A DNA stretch of 64,000 nt, from contig OX375875.1 of assembly GCA_947359465.1 (NCBI GenBank), positions 17,544,458 to 17,608,457 on the forward strand. Direction: 5' to 3'. The notes under the pieces are model-generated. The model was not told the DNA's origin. It saw only the letters and a list, made by a program, of their open reading frames with translations, and searched no databases. Origin of the DNA: Metellina segmentata. Lineage: Eukaryota > Arthropoda > Arachnida > Araneae > Tetragnathidae. This document shows, piece by piece, positions 1 to 9,741 of this stretch (position 1 is the stretch's first letter; each line of letters opens with the position of its first letter). The position numbers were made by a program, and so were the translations under genes.

Positions 1-67
1 TACAAACATCCATACCCGGACCCAGATTCGAACCAGAGTTCTTCCGATCTAGAGGCTGCCGAACAAC
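1..67 (-). mobile_element. SINE-A head fragment, inverted
   Basis: Reverse-strand piece of the tRNA-like head of SINE-A, with the B box readable as the complement of GGTTCGAATCC near 27-37. It lies head-to-head with the + strand copy that follows, and is cut by the window edge. Confidence 0.75.
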
Positions 68-337
68 AGGTTAAGGTGTTAGCCTCTAGATCGGAAAGTT
101 CCTGGTTCGAATCCGGATGGTCACTGCATGGATATTTGTAAGCGTATGGTTTAGAGGCGGCTGGTGCACCTTAAATCTGTCGTGGTCGAAATTCCTTACG
201 TTGGGTGGGGGTGCCAGCTGAGGTGTTGCTTCGTCATCTGACCGTGGTTCAAAATTGCGAGGTGTTGACTACGGACCGTCGTCAATAGCCCGCTGTGTTG
301 CTCTAGTATGACTTTGATTAAAAATTACAAAATTACC
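68..337 (+). mobile_element. SINE-A copy, internally deleted
   Basis: tRNA-derived SINE with the A-box side truncated. The B box GGTTCGAATCC is at about 108-118. The body shows the family phrases GGCGGCTGGTGCACC and CATCTGACCGTGGTTCAAAA. Two internal deletions remove the stretch normally reading GGAAGTTTGGAGAG and the one reading CCTCGGATCTTTCCC. The tail is AATTAC-like. A 23-nt inverted head piece (338-360) separates it from the next copy. Confidence 0.85.
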
Positions 338-360
338 GATCTAGAGGCTAACACCTTAAC

Positions 361-688
361 CACCAACCGGTATAGTGGTTAAGGTGTTAGCCTCTAGATA
401 GGAAGACTCCTGGTTCGAATCCGGGTCCGGGCATGGATGTTTGTAAGCGTATGGTGTAGAGGCGGCTGGTGTACCTTAAATCTGTCGTGGCCGGAATTCC
501 TTACGTTGGGTGGGTGTGGAAGTTTGGAGAGTGGGGTGCCAGCTGAGGTGTTGCTTCGTCTTCTGACCGTGGTTCAAAATTACGAGGTGTTCTCCTCGGA
601 TCTTTCCCTTAAGGGACATGATCCCGGACCGTCGTCAATAGCCCGTTATGTTTTTCTGGTACGACGTTAACTGAAATTACCATTACCG
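361..688 (+). mobile_element. SINE-A, near full length
   Basis: Begins CCAACCGGTATAGTGGTTAA (A-box region) and carries the B box GGTTCGAATCC at 412-422. The body ends CGACGTTAACTGAAATTACC with the (AATTACC/CATTACC) tail typical of the family. SINEs of this kind are transcribed by RNA polymerase III and mobilised by a LINE in trans. It lies in the intron upstream of the first visible RGS exon. Confidence 0.9.
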
Positions 689-1001
689 CGAGGAATTCGT
701 GAACTACCTGTTGGGACGATGCTCTTATCGAAGGATCAATCAAGGCAGGCTTGAAAGTAAAGTCGCTGGAGCATCGCGGAGTGGTTTTTTAATATTCCTG
801 ATGAGTCGAATCTAGGGAGGGGGGATTGGCTGATACTATTCCGAGTGCAATGGGACGGAAACGGATTCCGGTTCCTGACGGGAAGGCGCGAGATTAGGGA
901 GACCGTTATGCGTGACGAGCGTTGTTCAGTTGTTCAGTTGAGTGTGGAGGATTGACGCGACGGGACATTTATTCTAGGTGTGTTTCTACTCTTTCCCGCA
1001 G
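689..1001 (+). other. intron 3' part with splice acceptor
   Basis: No repeat or coding signal is recognised in 689-960. The last 30 bases form a pyrimidine-rich acceptor (CTACTCTTTCCCGCAG, ending at 1001) in front of the RGS exon. GC is higher than in most of the window. Confidence 0.5.
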
Positions 1002-1109
1002 CCTTTCGGTTCACAACCAGATGAAGGAAAGGGCGCAACGGATGAACCAGCTTTCCACGGCGGCCGCCGCCGCAGACGGGTTCGTCAACGGCGGCGAATC
1101 CGACGTACC
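1002..1109 (+). CDS. RGS (RZ-type) gene, internal exon: linker upstream of RGS box
   Basis: Exon of the RGS gene encoding the linker between the expected cysteine string and the RGS box. It runs from acceptor CCCGCAG|C to donor CC|GTAAGT. One base completes an upstream codon, 35 codons follow, and two bases (CC) are left over; the first base of exon 7276 (g) completes CCG, proline. The peptide starts LSVHNQMKERAQRMNQLS and has a run of five alanines, then NGGESDVP. In RZ-family proteins the cysteine string ends in a stretch like CLTVRNQ, and C|LSVHNQ here looks like its continuation, which is why I prefer the acceptor at 1001 over starting translation at the internal ATG (1021). The cysteine-string exon and true start should lie left of the window. 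The phase fit is direct evidence; the assignment of this low-complexity exon to the gene is inference. Confidence 0.75.
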
Positions 1110-1184
1110 GTAAGTCAGCTTTTCCTATGTGTCCCCCTTCTGTTTATTTTGTTGTGTGTGCCGTTGTTTCGTACTCTGGATGTC

Positions 1185-1350
1185 CAAGTCCCCAAACAGC
1201 TGTAGCTGTTTCGGGAGATGGCCAACAAATGCAAGAAGCAATGCTACTTATGTCCCAAATGAACATCCATCTTCCGAAACATCTGCAGCTGTGGAAGGTT
1301 TATAGCTGTTTTGGGAGAGGGTCAACAAATGCAAGAAGCAATGCTACTTG
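1185..1350. repeat. hairpin-repeat array, left part
   Basis: Degenerate repeats built from phrases such as CCCAAATGAACATCCATCTT, AAACAGCTGCAGCTGT and GGCAACAAATGCAAGAAGCA-like words. They occur in direct and inverted orientation. The array continues after the Tc1 insertion that splits it (see 2624-3545). Confidence 0.75.
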
Positions 1351-2623
1351 CATTTGTTGTTATCAAAATAATGTAAACACATTGGATTTATAAGGAATCC
1401 TTTACTAATATGGCGTAGGACCGCCTTTGGCATGTAATACAGCTTGGATTCGCCTGGGAATCGAATCATACAAGTGCTGAATAGTGTTTAGAGGAATATT
1501 GTACCAATCTTCATGGAGATATTGTAAATGTTTCGGGAGAGATGCCGGTGGAGGATATCGATTCCGGATTTGAACGTTCTAAAATAGACCATAACGATTC
1601 GATTATATTGAGAACGGGGAACTGTGCTGGCCAAGGTAGATGTTTTATTTCATCCTCGTGTTCATCCAACCATGATTGAACTAGTCCTGCTGTATGAATA
1701 GAGCATTATCATCCTAGAAAATTCCGTCTCCTGCAAGAAACAAATTTTGCATTATAGGATGGACCTGGTCAGCTAAAACTTCTCTATACTTATCTCCAGT
1801 GATCCTTCCTTTCAGGGTTACGATTGGGCCAGCAGAAAACCACGACATGGCTGCCCATACCATGACAGATCCACCTCTATGCTTGACAGTTGAAAGGAGA
1901 CAATCACGATCATACGCTTGTACAAATGTCCTCCTAACGTGCACCCGTCCTATTGTGGGCAAAAGTGTGAAAGATGATTCGTCTGACCATATAACAGTCT
2001 TCCACCTATCAATCGACCAGATTTTGTGGTTGTGGCACCACTGTAGACGACGTTTGGCATTAACATCTATGACAAGTGGCTTGGGAATTGCTACTCTGCC
2101 GTAAATGTTCTGTTTATGAAGGTGCCTTCTAACTGTAATTATTGACACTGGAGAATCCAGATGCTGATAGAGCTCTGCGGTCACTTTGGCTGCAGTTGTT
2201 TTCTTTTTAAACATTACAATCCTATTCAATACCCGTCGGTCTCTTTCATTCAGCTTCTACTTCCGTCCACTATTTTGCTTTGCCGAGCTTGTCTCACTGT
2301 GCTGTGTGTACGCTGTCATGACTTTAGACACAGTACCTCTAGAAACGCCTTAAAGCTGGGATGTTTCGGTCACAGTTGCTCCAACTAGTCGGGCTCCTAC
2401 AATTTGGCCTCTTTGAAAGTCTATGAGGTCTGACATTTTACGCTTTTGACAAAAATCCACGACGTATACAACTTCACTATAGCTACCTCATACTACCATG
2501 ATATATAGTACTTTTTATATTTAAAAAAAACTGGTAGTTATGATTATATTTTAATGCTTACAAAGCGCATTCTTAAATGTCACTTTTATTCACAGGTGTG
2601 TCCATTATTTTGATAACCACCTG
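1351..2623 (-). mobile_element. Tc1-like DNA transposon
   Basis: Cut-and-paste transposon of the Tc1/mariner superfamily, about 1.27 kb. The terminal inverted repeats read GTTATCAAAATAATG.AACAC near 1359 and, inverted, GTGTCCATTATTTTGATAAC at 2598-2617. The right end is followed by TA (2624-2625). It sits inside the hairpin-repeat array and inside the first visible intron of the RGS gene, opposite to the gene. Confidence 0.9.
1395..2436 (-). pseudogene. Tc1-like transposase, degraded
   Basis: DDE transposase relic of about 345 codons. The N-terminal part starts MSDLIDFQRGQIVGARLVG at 2436, an HTH region. A reading-frame break follows near 2240, then an open stretch (2229 to 1714) with the catalytic-domain phrase VIWSDESSFTL containing the first Asp, and GGSVMVWAAMSW. 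At 1714 a stop interrupts just before the second catalytic motif (DDNA). The C-terminal third is recognisable (HEDW-N-P region, ending near VLRHISKG) but holds several stops. Tc1 transposases are normally about 340 aa, so the length is intact while the frame is not. It is non-functional as it stands. Confidence 0.88.
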
Positions 2624-3545
2624 TATGTCCCAATGGAACGTCCATCTTCCGAAACAGCTGCAGCTGTGCAGGAGCTGTAGCGGTTTCTGGAGATGGCAGT
2701 TGTTGCGGGAGACGGACAAATGCACGAAGTAATGACATCAGTATCCCAAATGAATGTCCATCTACCGAACAGCACAGCTGCGACTGTTCCAAAAGTACAC
2801 GTTTAAGTGTCGTTGCTTCGTGTATTTTCTGTTAATCTCTCAAGCAGCCGAAGCTGTGTAGAAATTTGTAGATGTTTCGAGAGATGGTCAAAAAATGCAA
2901 GAAGCAATATTATTTATGTACCAAATGAACGTTTATCTTCCGGAACAACTGCAGCTGACTTTTTCCTGTTTTGGAAGAAGAACGTACATTTGAGATATTA
3001 GGGGCATTGATTTGTGCCCCGATAACTGTCCATCTTCCGAAACAGCTACATTCCTGTTCACTGCTACAGCTGTTTTGGGACAGGGACAACGAATGCACGA
3101 AGCGATGTCTATGATGTATCAAGTGAACGTCTATCTTCCAAAATAATCACAGGCAGAACAACACAGCTGCAGCTGTTTCGGAAGATGGATGCTCATTTGG
3201 GATTTTAAGGGCATTGCTAAATGCATCTTATGTTCATCTCCAGAAAAACATTTGCAGTTGTACTGTTCGGAATGTAAATGTCTAGGAATATGGACGTTCA
3301 TGTGGCATGTCAAAGGCATTGTTTCGTGCCCTTTAGTTCGTAAACACTAGCCCTTTAGTGTTTAGTGTTCGTCATAAAAACAGCTATAACCCACAACACG
3401 GCTGTTTACAAGGATGTGCAGAAAATGCACGAAGTAATACCACTGATGTCCCAAATGAACGCCCATCTCCTGAAACAGTCACATCCCTAGCAAGACAGCT
3501 GTAGCTGTTTTGGGAGATGGATGTTCATTTGGGACATCAAGTGAT
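2624..3545. repeat. hairpin-repeat array, right part
   Basis: At least ten degenerate units with the phrases ATGTCCCAAATGAACGTCCA, CTTCCGAAACAGCTGCAGCT and their inverted forms (AGCTGTTTTGGGAGATGG, TGTTCATTTGGGACAT). AGCTGCAGCT is itself a palindrome. Units in both orientations lie close together, so single strands could fold extensively. No coding potential is seen. The Tc1 element at 1351-2623 interrupted it. Confidence 0.75.
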
Positions 3546-4073
3546 AGTCCAAAGGTAGTATCTCCCGAGTGTGGTCTTTAGTGTGTTAATGGTTGTTAAT
3601 ACTTGCACATAAAACATAACGCCTGAAATCAGTTGAAGCACTCTCAAACAATTGTTTGAGTGATCACACTGTTATCTAGTGTTGCTAAAAACGAGTTGTT
3701 TTTGTTAGGACACTATTTTCTTACAGAATAGCTTTTAAATTGATCATTTTTATTTATAGATGTCAATATTGTTTACACAACATTACAAGGCTATTTATAG
3801 AACGTAAAATCGACCCAATAAACCGCGCTGCAAATACCGGGCTCGTCCAGTCACGTGATTTTTTTTTTCACTTTCTTAGAGCCATTTTGTTTTGACGTCA
3901 TATTTTAAAAACTGTTTGCTGTCAGTTGTGATTCAGCGAATTCTCGTTTGTGTCATACATTTCAAATGAACAGCAGGAATTCTAATTATAATTCTAAAGA
4001 GCGTTTATCCTGACCAAATGAGGTCAAAATAGGTTGATGTTGCTTGGCCTCCCTTTTTCCCTGGCCCGTTTTG
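3546..4073. other. intronic DNA without recognised gene
   Basis: I see no exon or known repeat. It contains an 18-bp perfect palindrome CTCAAACAATTGTTTGAG at 3643-3660 and a CRE-like TGACGTCA at about 3893. Confidence 0.5.
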
Positions 4074-4238
4074 TTAATGGCGAAATACTATGTCATCAAG
4101 ATATTGCCTAGTATTCGATGATGACGAGATCAAGATCTGGTCAGTTTTCTTCTAATGACGAAATAGCTCGTGCAACAGGGTCTGGTTAGTTCTGCTAAAG
4201 ACGGAATACCGCGTAGGGAAAACCACCTGGAGGGTTAA
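4074..4238. mobile_element. TTAA-flanked palindromic MITE, degenerate copy
   Basis: Right end reads ACCACCTGGAGGGTTAA, the family end signature. The interior has GATGACGAGATCAAGATCTGG and diverged GACGA..T.GCTCGT core words. The left TTAA at 4074 is a guess. Piggybac-like elements target TTAA; no transposase is present. Confidence 0.6.
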
Positions 4239-5388
4239 AAGAACGACTCTGCGCTAACGAGTCGACGATGAATCAACAGCTCAGGGAACAAAATTCGCAA
4301 AGAAATTGAACAATCAACCCGAAAATGGGCTCAAATGTAATGGAAACGGGGTCGTATAAAATGCGCTGCCAGATGCGATATTTAGGTCGATGAAATATTT
4401 CCTGCATAATATCATTAATTGAGTACACAATATTTAAAATATAAAACTAAATATTTCATTCAAAGTTACTAGTAGGCCAGCACGGCGTTGCTCGTGACAG
4501 TTCTTTTTGTGTCCTTACTGATACTAAGAACATTAAAAAGAAAAACAATAATTTTTAGAATGAGTCCCACATCCACCCGACATGACACGAAACAATTGAA
4601 AATATTTTTAAGAAAATCACATTTAAAGTATCGATAAAGTGTAAAATTTTCCGCAGAGTTGAGATCCGTTGAAATTTTTACTCTATCTTTAACGATCGCA
4701 AAAATAGAAAACCTCAAATAGTTCTTGAACTTGAACCCAATGAAAATCGCTAGAAAGAAAGTTTTGTTAACTAACAACGGAAATAAAAAAACACGCAAGA
4801 ATCGGAGGCGCTCTCTCAAAACGTGACGTCATAACAGTTCCAAAGGATGAAAAACGCAAAATCCTTTACTTTCTACAATTGAGGAGATTTGACGTCAGCT
4901 CCGCGAAAAGAAAGAACGAAAGGGAAAAACTAATAAATTAATTTAAAAGTGTTCTATATTAAATTTAGGACTACCTGTCTCCCAAATTCCATTATTGTAA
5001 GTGCCATAGATTCGTCAGGACACTGCACAGACCCACACAAACACTTCCTTTTATAATAGCAGAGATTCTAAAACAAAATGGTGCCTTTACATAAACTGCA
5101 TTAGATAGGTAAATTGAATACGAACTTAAACCCAATTCTCGCGTCTGATATGGATGTGTAATAGGGTACACACTAAGATGTAGAAAAGAAAGACCGAATA
5201 TGTGAACAACATCTTACGAAAAGTGTATAATTATGTGCAATTGGAAAATTTAGGGCTAGTAAAATATTGTTCGTAATTTTCCGCGCGCGCGTATTTCATC
5301 TCCCCACTGTAGTTTTACCCTTAGCATATTCTGGAGGGGACGCTTGTGGACACACACCTGTGCGAATGCGGTTTAGTTTCGTGTTCCC
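4239..5388. other. intronic DNA with half copy of fold-back MITE
   Basis: The segment at about 4610-4735 (CACATTTAAAGTATCGAT, then TCCGTTGAAATTTTTACTCT) matches one arm of the fold-back element at 30766-31194. Two TGACGTCA motifs are at about 4824 and 4890. An open stretch on the - strand at 4469-4819 shows no domain and overlaps this repeat, so I do not call it a gene. Nothing else is recognised. Confidence 0.5.
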
Positions 5389-5637
5389 TTAAACTCATCA
5401 ACTGTGCTTTCAACGAGATATCTCGTTCATCGAGATCTGACCAGTTTTACTAATGACGAGATACCTCGTCATCTAGATAATGAGGATTTTTTCGATGACG
5501 AGATCAAGATCTGGTCAGTATTCTCCCAATGATCGTGATCGTTTTTTCTTCTAATGACGAGATATCTCGTCCAACAAAATCTTACCAGTTTTGCTATTGA
5601 CGAGATATCTCGTCGAGACGACCACCAGGAGGGTTAA
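5389..5637. mobile_element. TTAA-flanked palindromic MITE
   Basis: Bounded by TTAA on both sides (5389-5392, 5634-5637). The right end is ACCACCAGGAGGGTTAA. It contains two copies of the 16-bp perfect palindrome GACGAGATATCTCGTC and several half-forms, with the linking words GATCAAGATCTGGTCAGT. Confidence 0.8.
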
Positions 5638-5734
5638 AGTTTACAAAGGAAGTTTTGAAACAAAAGCACTGTCTCGTCTATCTGAAATGAAGAAAATAAT
5701 GTTTACGTTCACACTTATTGAGATCTGGTAAGTT

Positions 5735-5800
5735 CAGTAGAGCCTTGATTATCCGATTAGCCGAGTGTTGAAATATCCGAATCTAATTTGATACCCGAGT
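5735..5800 (+). mobile_element. pogo/Tigger-like terminal repeat fragment
   Basis: Reads CAGTAGAGCCTTGATTATCC, close to the inverted-repeat end of pogo/Tigger elements (CAGT.GA..CTCGATTATCC). No matching transposase is recognised next to it. A related ATCCGGATAATCAGATTATC stretch lies at about 20620. Confidence 0.45.
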
Positions 5801-6004
5801 TTTGTTTTTAATGCTAAAATCTCCAGCATGAGTGTACGCACTTTGTCCAAAGTGTCTGCGAAAGAAGAAATGTCTGCGAAACAGAATATATTTAAGGACC
5901 TCTTGAGTAGTAAAAGCTTGGTAAACCATATCCAGATTTACTGCAAAAATATCATATGAAGTCATCCAGATTGTAAGTTTCCCACGGCCCATAAAAAGAA
6001 ACAA

Positions 6005-6360
6005 AACATAATTACCAGGAAATATTTATTGCAAAAGATACAGCAATATTTCAGCAACTTCTCAACGTAAGAATCATCGGATTTGCAACACTTGTCATAC
6101 CGCGGGATAAGTTTCTGTAGTCCAGTGTCATGGAAGTCTGCCACCTGGGAATGGAGCCAGTGTGTCACAGTTGTTACATTTTACCTACCTTCGGAAAAAT
6201 CACTACACCAACGACGAACCATCAGCTTGCGCATCACATCCGGTCCATACACTAAACACAATTGACGATGGATTTCGATCGACGCTACCTTCTGTGCGAT
6301 TAAAAACTTTATAACGGACCTCACCTCGCTGTCGGCGGGAGACGAAATGTGAGCCGACAT
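6005..6360 (-). pseudogene. mariner-like transposase, internally deleted
   Basis: Two ends of a mariner (Mos1/SETMAR-like) transposase fused by an internal deletion. The N-terminal part starts at an ATG at 6360 and includes the HTH region IEIHRQLCLVYGPDVMRKLM and RRWCSDFSEGR, then stops at about 6185. The C-terminal part (6170 to 6005) reads ADFHDTGLQKLIPRYDKC followed by YVEKLLKYC, the end motif of many such transposases. The catalytic core with all three acidic residues is missing. It is a dead relic in the second visible RGS region (intron 1110-7275). Confidence 0.82.
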
Positions 6361-6584
6361 CTTCGCGCTCTATAACGACGTTAATGTACGCGATCGTGAA
6401 GTTACAACTACCGCATATGATAGCCACATCCACAATCTACCCGGCTTGTGCCTTCGCGTTTCGTGCCTTTTGCATCGCCGTCTTTTGTGGGAAACTTCTG
6501 GATGACCCCCTTGAAAATTGCATACTGTGACAAATCCGAGTACAGACAGATTACAGTCCGAGTACAGGCATCAGTAATTACTCT

Positions 6585-6802
6585 AAATCCTCATGGTGTC
6601 TCGCCATTAGCAAGACTGACCCTATCTTGCTGGACGCGATATCTCGTCATTAGAAAAAAAATTGACCTGATCTTGATCTCGGCATCATCAAAAATCGTCA
6701 ACACTCGGATGGCGATCGGAAAAATCTTGATATCTCTTATTTAACAAAATTAGTCCGGTCTTGATAGACAAGATATATCGCCGAAACCCCTCGGGGGGTT
6801 AA
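6585..6802. mobile_element. TTAA-flanked palindromic MITE
   Basis: Right end GAAACCCCTCGGGGGGTTAA, with TTAA at 6799-6802. Core words GCGATATCTCGTCATTAG and GATCTTGATCTCGGCATCAT. The left boundary is approximate. Confidence 0.7.
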
Positions 6803-6875
6803 GTTAAGGTTACTCAAAATTTTCAGAGATACTCTTAGCTATCCTTCATCAAAACTCGAGCAGCAAATCAATCGG

Positions 6876-6965
6876 CGTTCTTGTGGACAAGATATCTCGT
6901 CATTAGCACAATTGAACGCATCTTGATGGACGAGATATTTCGTGAAAACCACTTAGAGGCTCAAT
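6876..6965. mobile_element. palindromic MITE, short partial copy
   Basis: Contains ACAAGATATCTCGTCATTAG and GATGGACGAGATATTTCGTG, then AAACCACTTAGAGGCTCAA, a degraded family end. It lies about 70 bp after the copy at 6585-6802. Confidence 0.65.
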
Positions 6966-7275
6966 TGCAACTTTATGAATATTTCAGTAGTAGTAACACG
7001 GTACAGTAATGTTTTTCTGTATTCCACATGCCTGCTTTGTCCGAGTTTTTAGTTTTGGTGACATCAGTTAATCAAGGTTCAACCATAATTTCGAGTAGGA
7101 AAACAGGAACCTGAACATTTGATAGTTGGTTCGAACAAATTTTCACTCCGTTTTAGCGTTACTTGTTTCCATTCATCGTTTAATTCTACCTAGTGTCCAT
7201 CCATGGATTGTTTGCTGTATTGAATGTTTCTGTGCTGTTTGTTTTCCCTTATTCATTCCTGTCTTTTCTTTCCAG

Positions 7276-7337
7276 GCCCTCATTGGAGGAGATCCGATCC
7301 TGGGGCGAATCATTCGACAGACTCATGAGATGCGCGG
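7276..7337 (+). CDS. RGS gene, internal exon: start of RGS box
   Basis: A 62-nt exon between TTCTTTCCAG|G and CGCG|GTGAGT. Its first base completes the proline codon started by exon 1002-1109, 20 codons follow, and its last base plus CC of exon 15520 make alanine. The peptide is PSLEEIRSWGESFDRLMRC-A, the conserved alpha-1 region of the RGS box in the RZ family (the P.(L/I)EE...W..SFD.LM pattern). The reading frame used here is not the long open one over the same DNA, which reads ALIGGD and is spurious. Both splice sites are strong. It forms part of the four-exon chain across the window. Confidence 0.93.
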
Positions 7338-7844
7338 GTGAGTGATCTAACAAGCTTGCAATCGATTTTCGATTTCATTCAACTCGTTGTACCATTGCCT
7401 CGCCCGCGGTATTCGTAGGAGGAAGCAATTTTTTGTTTTGATGGATCGATTCAGACATGCTATCTCTTAGCGTGTCTAAGTTTCTAATTTAAGTGTCACG
7501 TGAAATTCTCAATTATTTACATCGCTGTGCATTTTGTATGAGAACATTCAGGGTGATTCGGAACACAAGGGACCAATGCAGAATGTTAGAGCACACTAAA
7601 TTTTTTTTTCCTTCTTTTGTAGCAATGTATGGGCATAGGAAAAGCTTTTAGACGCAAACACAAGAACTGTGCAGGAAAATAAAACAATGTTTAATGACAT
7701 CAGTATTTTACAATTATTATTTACAATTATTTTTGACAACTGCTCAAAGGTGCTTTGGTAGTTTGGCAGCCTCAATCCATGGATTGGATTTTGAGCACTG
7801 TTTGGTTTGGCACGCTTGAAGATGGTGGTTTTTATTGTAGATAT

Positions 7845-8098
7845 TTTAATTAACGTCGCATTGGGGAGGAGTAACACAACGGTTTTAGGTGACGGCTCGG
7901 GATAAATTCCTCGAGGGAAAGATTCGAGGACAACACCATATAATTTTAAACCGTGTTCAGACGACGAGATAACGTGACCCAGCTCAGGCGAAACTACATG
8001 GTATTGTCCTCGGATCTTTTCCTTGGTAGATTGATCCCGGACCGTCATCAATAACTCGTTGTGTTGCTCCAGTACGACGTTAATTAAAATGCCAAAAT
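7845..8098. mobile_element. inverted pair of SINE 3' parts
   Basis: A - strand SINE 3' body (7845-7965; complement of CGACGTTAAT tail, TCCCTCGAGG, TTTTAAACCGTG) runs into a + strand one (7965-8098: TGTCCTCGGATC, GATCCCGGACCGTCATCA, TACGACGTTAATTAAAATGC). They meet near the GTGGTTCA/TGAACCAC-like centre, so the DNA is a fold-back. Confidence 0.75.
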
Positions 8099-8278
8099 AC
8101 CATACCAAATACAGGGTGATTCATAAGTACGTATACAGTTTCCATATGCTGTAAAACAGGAACAGCCACGGTCCCCAAATGCGAACTATTAGCTAGGTAT
8201 GCTCATGAAGTTTGTGTCCCCCTTCCGTTTCGAAGTGACGTGGGGATAGCGAGCATGTTACGTGACTAGTCAGTGGAA

Positions 8279-8430
8279 ATGGCTGCTTCTGCAGTGGAGA
8301 AGGCGTTTTGTGTTCTTGAATTGAGCAAAACGGAATTTGTCTCCGTTGTGCAACGACTGGACTGGACTGGACAATCACTTCCGGAGTGCCTACTGCAAAG
8401 CAGCTTAACTCCCCGTCATCAGGTGTGTGT
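8279..8430 (+). pseudogene. element A transposase, N-terminal remnant
   Basis: Starts MAASAVEKAFCVLELSKTEF and continues VSVVQR, the N-terminal helix-turn-helix region (DUF4817-like) of a group of mariner transposases. A frame break follows (NHFRSAYCKAA is in another frame), after which the sequence is lost. The middle of the protein, including the first catalytic Asp, is not found in the window. Confidence 0.7.
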
Positions 8431-8789
8431 AACATAAAACTGAATTGCATAATTTAAGAAATAAATTTATAAAGAAAAAATGAGTTAAATTGGCTGTAGA
8501 AATTAAAATGAGTTTTCAGCTGTTCGAAGTTCCGAGAGATAAAGCCACCTCCTTAGGCGAGATCAGCAAATCAGTCGGTTTCCCTTCCAAGTTGTGACCG
8601 CATTCAGAGGTGGCAAACTTCGATGATCCATATTTATTATTAATTTAATAATAAATTAAGATTTAATATTAATTTAATAAAAGAAAAATATAGTCGATAA
8701 GTGAGAAATAAAACTGTTGTGTTTTAGTGATTCAATTAGGGTCCAGTCGAGTCTAGAAAAGCTCAGCATCTACGAGCGACAACAGGGTC

Positions 8790-9617
8790 ATGATCCAATA
8801 TAGGATTTGCAAAATAAAATTTTGCATGGGGAGAAATGGTTAGGAATTGAAGTCAAAGACATCAGGATCCAAATGAAACATGCCGCATTGACGTTTAGGT
8901 CGCCGCGGGTAAGTCTGCAGGTGTTGTTGCAGGAAAGCACGGGTCTTTTAGCAGAGCTTTTGACCGAAGGGTCATATGGTGGTAGTGCTCTGAGTGCTTC
9001 GTTTGGAACCTGGGGTATTTTTTCGAAGAACTTGGCCGAAATTTGCTGTAAGAATTCAGCTATGGGTTTGATTTTGAGGTCCGAATGTATGACTTCATTC
9101 CGGACATAGCCGGCCAACCGGTATAGTGGTTAAGGTGTTAGCCTCTAGATCGGAAGGTTCCTAGTTCGAATCCGGGTTCGGGCATGGATGTTTGTAAAAC
9201 GTATGGTGTAGAGGCGGCTGGTGCACCTTAAATCTGTCGTGGCCGAAAGTCCTCACGTTGGGTTGGCGTGGAAGTTTGGAGAGTGGGGTGCCAGCTCAGG
9301 TGTTGCTTCGTCATCTGACCGTGGTTCAAAATGACGAGGTGTTGTCCTCGGATCTTTCCCTGAAGGGACTGATCCCGGACCGTCGTCAATAGCCCGTTGT
9401 GTTGCTCTAGTACGACGTTAACTAAAATTACCAATTACCATTCCGGACATAGTAAGGAGCTCCCGTGATAGTCCGCAATGTGCGGCTCTGAAAACTCTGA
9501 AGTTTTTTCCAATTTAATTTGTTTGTACCGACCCAGATTTGTGAGCCGTACGTCAATGTTGGCCGAATGTTGTGCAACGGCATTTCCGATCACGATTTCT
9601 AAAAGAACCTCCAACAA
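8790..9617 (-). pseudogene. Jockey-like LINE reverse-transcriptase C-terminal fragment
   Basis: On the - strand, entering at about 9617, the reading TLTYGSQIW, then KKLQSFQSRTLRTITGAP, YYVRNEVIHSDLKI and FLQQISAKFFEK matches the end of the ORF2 protein of Jockey-group non-LTR retrotransposons, in the region after the reverse transcriptase where RTITGAPWYVRN is typical. A SINE-A (9110-9439) splits it inside the YVRNE codons with duplicated target sequence ATTCCGGACATAG. A frame change is also seen. There is no endonuclease or catalytic YADD, so it is 5' truncated and dead. Confidence 0.8.
9110..9439 (+). mobile_element. SINE-A, full length with target duplication
   Basis: Complete copy with A-box CCGGTATAGTGGTTAAGG, B box and an AATTACCAATTACC tail. 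It is flanked by the 13-bp duplication ATTCCGGACATAG at 9097-9109 and 9440-9452. It interrupts the LINE fragment and is therefore younger than it. Confidence 0.95.
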
Positions 9618-9741
9618 GAAAATTAATTTACGATTGGTTTAAAAATTTTGAAACTACGTGCTGCTTGTGTAAAGTTCCAAAGCTAGGAGGACCCAATGTA
9701 TCGGCAGATGTCGTTAAAAACTTTATTCATCCAATTTGATA

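Noticed and set aside
361..425. tRNA gene
   Set aside because: A and B boxes are present but the acceptor and anticodon stems do not pair well and a 260-bp SINE body follows. The same holds for the SINE-C heads at 54564 and 37030.
1021..1110. Start codon of the RGS gene at the ATG at 1021
   Set aside because: A good acceptor at 1001 and the C-L-S-V-H-N continuation fit an internal exon better; RZ proteins have a cysteine string upstream.
4469..4819. 116-codon frame on the - strand with hydrophobic stretches
   Set aside because: It overlaps an arm of the fold-back MITE family, and no domain is seen.
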